This document shows positions 61,258 to 64,000 of a stretch of 64,000 nucleotides of DNA, piece after piece (the stretch's first letter is position 1; every line of letters starts with the position of its first letter). A model generated the notes under the pieces. The model worked only from the letters and a program-made list of their open reading frames with translations. It did not search any database and was not told where the DNA came from. A program made the translations under genes and the position numbers. The stretch is from GM7GCV1 sp965221105 (GTDB taxonomy: Bacteria; Pseudomonadota; Gammaproteobacteria; Pseudomonadales; GM7GCV1). The stretch is from the NCBI GenBank assembly GCA_965221105.1, contig OZ244871.1, positions 2,108,001 through 2,172,000 on the forward strand, read 5' to 3'.

Positions 61258-61345
61258 TCCTGACATCGCACCCGATCTCTCACAATCAGTTTGAACCTTT
61301 CCCAGATTGCGTAGTTGATGCGGGGCAGCTCGCAGACCATGTGCA
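61258..61345 (+). repeat. Dispersed repeat, copy 2 (partner at 53199)
   Basis: This is the second copy of the approximately 90-bp element; its first 19 bases are identical to 53199-53217. It lies about 80 bp after fkpB. The whole gap 61180-61578 otherwise holds no supported gene. Confidence 0.65.
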
Positions 61346-61578
61346 GCTTTGTTCTGGTGCAGACCGTGCAGTTCGTCAAGCAGCTCATCGGTGCGGCCCG
61401 GTTGCGCCACTCCCGCACGCTCTGCGCGGCTTGTGGCAACAGTGTCTGCATCCCAGCGGAGGGAGCCATGTGATTGATGCCGAGTGTCAGGTGTTCAGGC
61501 TATCGATCAATCAATTGCACATCGGGGAAGAAGTTCAGTATAGTGGTCATCGACAGGTATTGGGAATGGTTCCGCTGG

Positions 61579-61878
61579 ATGGGCGAAGCGATCGCATTTG
61601 ACACGCACCGGTTCGTCAAACGGCTGACCGGCACGGGGTTTACCGAAGCGCAGGCCGAAGCACTGGCGGACGAGCAGGCGGGTCTGCTGGACAGCAATCT
61701 GGCCACCAAGCGGGACTTGCTGAAGCTTGAGGGCGACCTGGAACGGCAGATGACCGAACTGAAGGGTGACTTGGAACGGCAGATGGCCGAACTGAAGAGT
61801 GACCTGCTGAAGTGGATGATCGGGGCCTTGATTGCGCAAACCGGCGTGATTGCTGGGCTGGTGCTGGGCTTTGTGTAG
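61579..61878 (+). CDS. DUF1640-family coiled-coil membrane protein, copy B (two 11-residue repeats)
   Basis: The 99-residue product is nearly identical to copy A except that its coiled coil has two, not four, GDLERQM-type units. It has the FDTHRFVKRLTGTGF start, LATKRDLLKLE, and the C-terminal membrane helix LIAQTGVIAGLVLGF. The second residue is Gly instead of Ser. In-frame codons upstream of the ATG encode RYWEWFRW, similar to the leader of copy A. Function is unknown. Confidence 0.85.
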   Translation: MGEAIAFDTHRFVKRLTGTGFTEAQAEALADEQAGLLDSNLATKRDLLKLEGDLERQMTELKGDLERQMAELKSDLLKWMIGALIAQTGVIAGLVLGFV

Positions 61879-62117
61879 TCGTCCATGGAGTCATGATCGG
61901 ACGCGGGTCACAATAGCGCACCTGACTGTCGCTTGCTTGAGGCGGCCTGGGTTGGAATCCCGGCGCGAAAACCGGCTCTTTCAGGGTTAGGTATAACACG
62001 CTCCGGTGTGCAGGAACTGTTTTTTGATTTGGAAGAGATCGGCTGCTGCACACTGTCTGACCTGTTGACGGGGTTCTGTATAGTGGTCTGGACAGATATT
62101 GGGAAAGGTACCGCTGG

Positions 62118-62384
62118 ATGAGCGAAGCGATCGCATTTGACACGCACCGGTTCGTCAAACGGCTGACCGGCACGGGGTTTACCGAAGCGCAGGCCGAAGC
62201 ACTGGCGGACGAGCAGGCGGGTCTGCTGGACAGCAATCTGGCCACCAAGCGGGACTTGCTGAAGCTTGAGGGCGACCTGGAACGGCAGATGGCCGAACTG
62301 AAGAGTGACCTGCTGAAGTGGATGATCGGGGCCTTGATTGCGCAAACCGGCGTGATTGCTGGGCTGGTGCTGGGCTTTGTGTAG
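62118..62384 (+). CDS. DUF1640-family coiled-coil membrane protein, copy C (one 11-residue repeat)
   Basis: The 88-residue product is the shortest of the three paralogues, with a single GDLERQMAELK unit followed by the shared SDLLKWMIGALIAQ end. Everything else matches copies A and B. It follows copy B by 240 bp within a tandem duplication. The 317 bp after it (62385-62701) contain the duplicated downstream part and no supported gene. Confidence 0.85.
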   Translation: MSEAIAFDTHRFVKRLTGTGFTEAQAEALADEQAGLLDSNLATKRDLLKLEGDLERQMAELKSDLLKWMIGALIAQTGVIAGLVLGFV

Positions 62385-62701
62385 TCGTCCATGGAGTCAT
62401 GATCGGACGCGGATCACAATAGCGCACCTGACTGTCGCTTGCTTGAGGCGCCGCCTGGATTGGAATCCCGGCGTGAAAACCGGATTCTTCAGGGTCATAT
62501 ATAACCCGCCCCGGTGTGCAGGAACATTTGGAAGAGACTGGCTGCACACTGTCTGATCTGTCAATGGTGTTCTCTGTGCCCTTGGTCCTGATGGATAGTC
62601 TCACCGGTGTGTTCATATCCGGTGAGCGCAGTGTGTGCCCCGGGCCTCATGGTATGCCCCGCCCCTTCTTGGGAACATCATCCTCGTAAGAGGAAGCCAA
62701 C

Positions 62702-62950
62702 ATGCTGCCGCTTGGAGAGATTCACTATGAAACTCCGCTTTCAGACCTTGGAATCAACGAATTGCCGGAGCCAATCTTTAGTGCGGAGAAGGAATCGAGA
62801 GTGCACACGTACCCCTGCGTCTGTTACGTTCGGCTTTGGGATGAGACATTGGAGTTCGCCAAGGAGCGGTGGCAGCGGGCTCATGAACGCGTCCTGCGGG
62901 GGTTGTTTGGAACATTCAGAGTGCGATATGAGCTATGGCAACCGCAGTAA
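62702..62950 (+). CDS. Hypothetical small protein
   Basis: I do not recognise this 82-residue product. It begins MLPLGEIHYETPLSDLGINE and ends with a helical, Arg-rich part containing LEFAKERWQRAHERVLRGL. There is no signal peptide or membrane helix. AGAGGAAG about eight bases before the ATG supports translation. It lies between the DUF1640 duplication and nadE; the 180 bp to nadE hold nothing recognisable. Confidence 0.5.
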   Translation: MLPLGEIHYETPLSDLGINELPEPIFSAEKESRVHTYPCVCYVRLWDETLEFAKERWQRAHERVLRGLFGTFRVRYELWQPQ

Positions 62951-63130
62951 ATAATGAGGAGGTATCTGAACGCTGGCAGGATGCCGCCCATTTTGTGAAT
63001 CAGTCATTGCAATCAGTACGACGTGCACTATGAAGGCGTGCGCCAGAGATGAAATGGCACAATTTAATCAAAGGGAAAGATTAAGCCCGGGGACGTATCC
63101 CGGATTTCGTTCTTTTTCAATGCTGCACCC

Positions 63131-64000
63131 ATGAACACCGCAGTTCGAGCATTGAACATCAGGGTCTGCCAGATCAATCCCAGCGTGGGTGATATTGGGG
63201 GCAATACCCAAAAAATACTGAGTCTTGTTGACGCACACACTGACGTCGACCTTCTGGTGTTCCCGGAGCTTGCGATCACCGGCTATCCTCCCGAAGATCT
63301 CCTTCTGCGCCCGAGTATGGAGTTGAGAGTAGCACAGGCGTTGCGACAGCTCCGGGACGCTTCGGGTGAGCGCTGGCTGATCGTTGGCTACCCGGCAGTC
63401 CGCGACGGTAGCTGCTACAACACGGCAGGAGTTGTGCACCGGGGGGAGATTCTGGTTGAGTACTACAAACGGCAGCTTCCCAACTACAGGGTCTTCGATG
63501 AGAAGCGGTATTTTGTGCCGGGAGCCGGCCCGGCCGTGGTGGATGTTGCCGGTTTCAAGGTAGGCCTCACCATCTGTGAGGATCTCTGGTTCGAGGATCC
63601 CGTCAGGGAGTCGGTGGCAGCTGGAGCGAATCTGATTGTCAATCTCAACGCTTCGCCCTATCACTGCAGAAAACACGCACAACGTCTTGAGATCGCCAGC
63701 ACCCGGGCACGGGAAAACCGTGTGCCAGTCGTCTACGCCCATATGACAGGCGGGCAGGATGAACTTGTATTCGATGGCGGATCCTTTGTTGTGGATGCCT
63801 GGGGTGAGTGCGTCTGTCAGGCCCCCTGGTTTGAGGAGTCGGTCGCTGACATCAGGGTTGCCGTCAAACCTGAAGGAACGCTTGAAATCTTCGGCCCCAT
63901 GACCAGTGAACCTGAAATGCTGGCTGGCATATATCAGGCCCTGGTTCTGGGTGTCAGGGATTACATAGAGAAAAACGGTTTCAGGGGCGTGGTGCTGGGG
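63131..64000 (+). CDS. nadE: Glutamine-dependent NAD+ synthetase, N-terminal part (cut by window edge)
   Basis: The two-domain NadE amidates nicotinate adenine dinucleotide using ammonia released from glutamine. The visible 290 residues form the nitrilase-type glutaminase domain: catalytic Glu in FPELAITGYPPEDLLLRP (residue 46), Lys in EYYKRQLPNYRVFDEKRYF, and Cys in LTICEDLWFEDP. The start of the synthetase domain (GVVLG) is just reached at the edge. ATG 63131 gives a few residues before the conserved INPSVGDIGGN block. With nadC at the other end, the window holds two NAD-synthesis genes, not linked. Confidence 0.95.
   Translation, partial: MNTAVRALNIRVCQINPSVGDIGGNTQKILSLVDAHTDVDLLVFPELAITGYPPEDLLLRPSMELRVAQALRQLRDASGERWLIVGYPAVRDGSCYNTAGVVHRGEILVEYYKRQLPNYRVFDEKRYFVPGAGPAVVDVAGFKVGLTICEDLWFEDPVRESVAAGANLIVNLNASPYHCRKHAQRLEIASTRARENRVPVVYAHMTGGQDELVFDGGSFVVDAWGECVCQAPWFEESVADIRVAVKPEGTLEIFGPMTSEPEMLAGIYQALVLGVRDYIEKNGFRGVVLG

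Larger units (their letters stand above)
61534..62570 (+). repeat. Tandem duplication of about 500 bp carrying DUF1640 copies B and C
   Basis: The segment from about 61534 to 62070 is repeated from about 62071 to 62570. Each unit has a leader with GTATAGTGGTC, a DUF1640 gene, and about 200 bp of conserved downstream DNA (beginning TAGTCGTCCATGGAGTCATG). The second gene has lost one 33-bp unit, and small indels distinguish the downstream parts. Confidence 0.88.

Overview
The window looks like a chromosomal segment of a Gammaproteobacterium, probably near the Pseudomonadales/Cellvibrionales. That placement is inferred from gene order and protein families, not from a marker search. Supporting blocks are ampD and an ampG-like gene close to nadC, fxsA-groES-groEL, ispB facing rplU-rpmA-obgE-proB, a split class II ribonucleotide reductase (nrdJa-nrdJb) behind paired NrdR-type boxes, and the rpsT / murJ-ribF-ileS-lspA-fkpB cluster. 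Most of the sequence is densely coding housekeeping DNA. The accessory material sits in a few short, repeat-rich gaps.

Layout. 0-6 kb: start of a leftward gene cut by the window edge, nadC, ampD, an AmpG-like permease, fxsA and groESL with a candidate heat-shock promoter and a clear terminator. 6-8.5 kb: an insertion sequence whose transposase joins a DruA-like (DUF4338) domain to a Tn5/IS4-type DDE domain. 8.5-10.3 kb: a decayed Hanks-type Ser/Thr kinase next to an intact PP2C phosphatase. 10.4-20.5 kb: a coiled-coil membrane protein, class I fumarase, exonuclease I, pyrB, an acyltransferase, argF-argD and a lone hydantoinase-B-like gene. 20.6-21.5 kb: a secreted protein whose signal peptide is preceded by a run of 15 C. 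21.5-31 kb: grxD, an LplT-PlsC fusion, ispB, rplU-rpmA-obgE-proB-aminotransferase, csiV and an NTF2-like gene. 31.2-33 kb: tRNA-Ser(GGA), a gene-poor stretch and a BrnT/BrnA toxin-antitoxin pair. 33-39.6 kb: a phosphoesterase, a MacAB-like four-gene ABC system and small unknown genes. 39.7-51.8 kb: glycerophosphodiesterase, cvfB, carbonic anhydrase, a 1523-residue single-chain acyl-CoA carboxylase, a nitroreductase, nrdJa-nrdJb and rpsT.

The most unusual material lies at the two ends of the murJ-fkpB cluster. Between rpsT and murJ are a second poly-C secreted protein (a paralogue of the first, out of frame at its tract), a heptad-repeat coiled-coil protein and a DUF1640 coiled-coil protein. 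After fkpB, where ispH would be expected, lie two tandem DUF1640 genes and an unknown small gene before nadE. The three DUF1640 paralogues differ by whole 33-bp units (4, 2 and 1 copies). A diverged repeat of about 90 bp occurs on both sides of the cluster.

The strongest candidates for an undescribed system are the pair of cysteine-rich secreted proteins with homopolymeric C tracts in the signal-peptide region, which suggests phase-variable export, and the length-variable coiled-coil family beside one of them. All functions are assigned by reading motifs. No database search or structure prediction was run.
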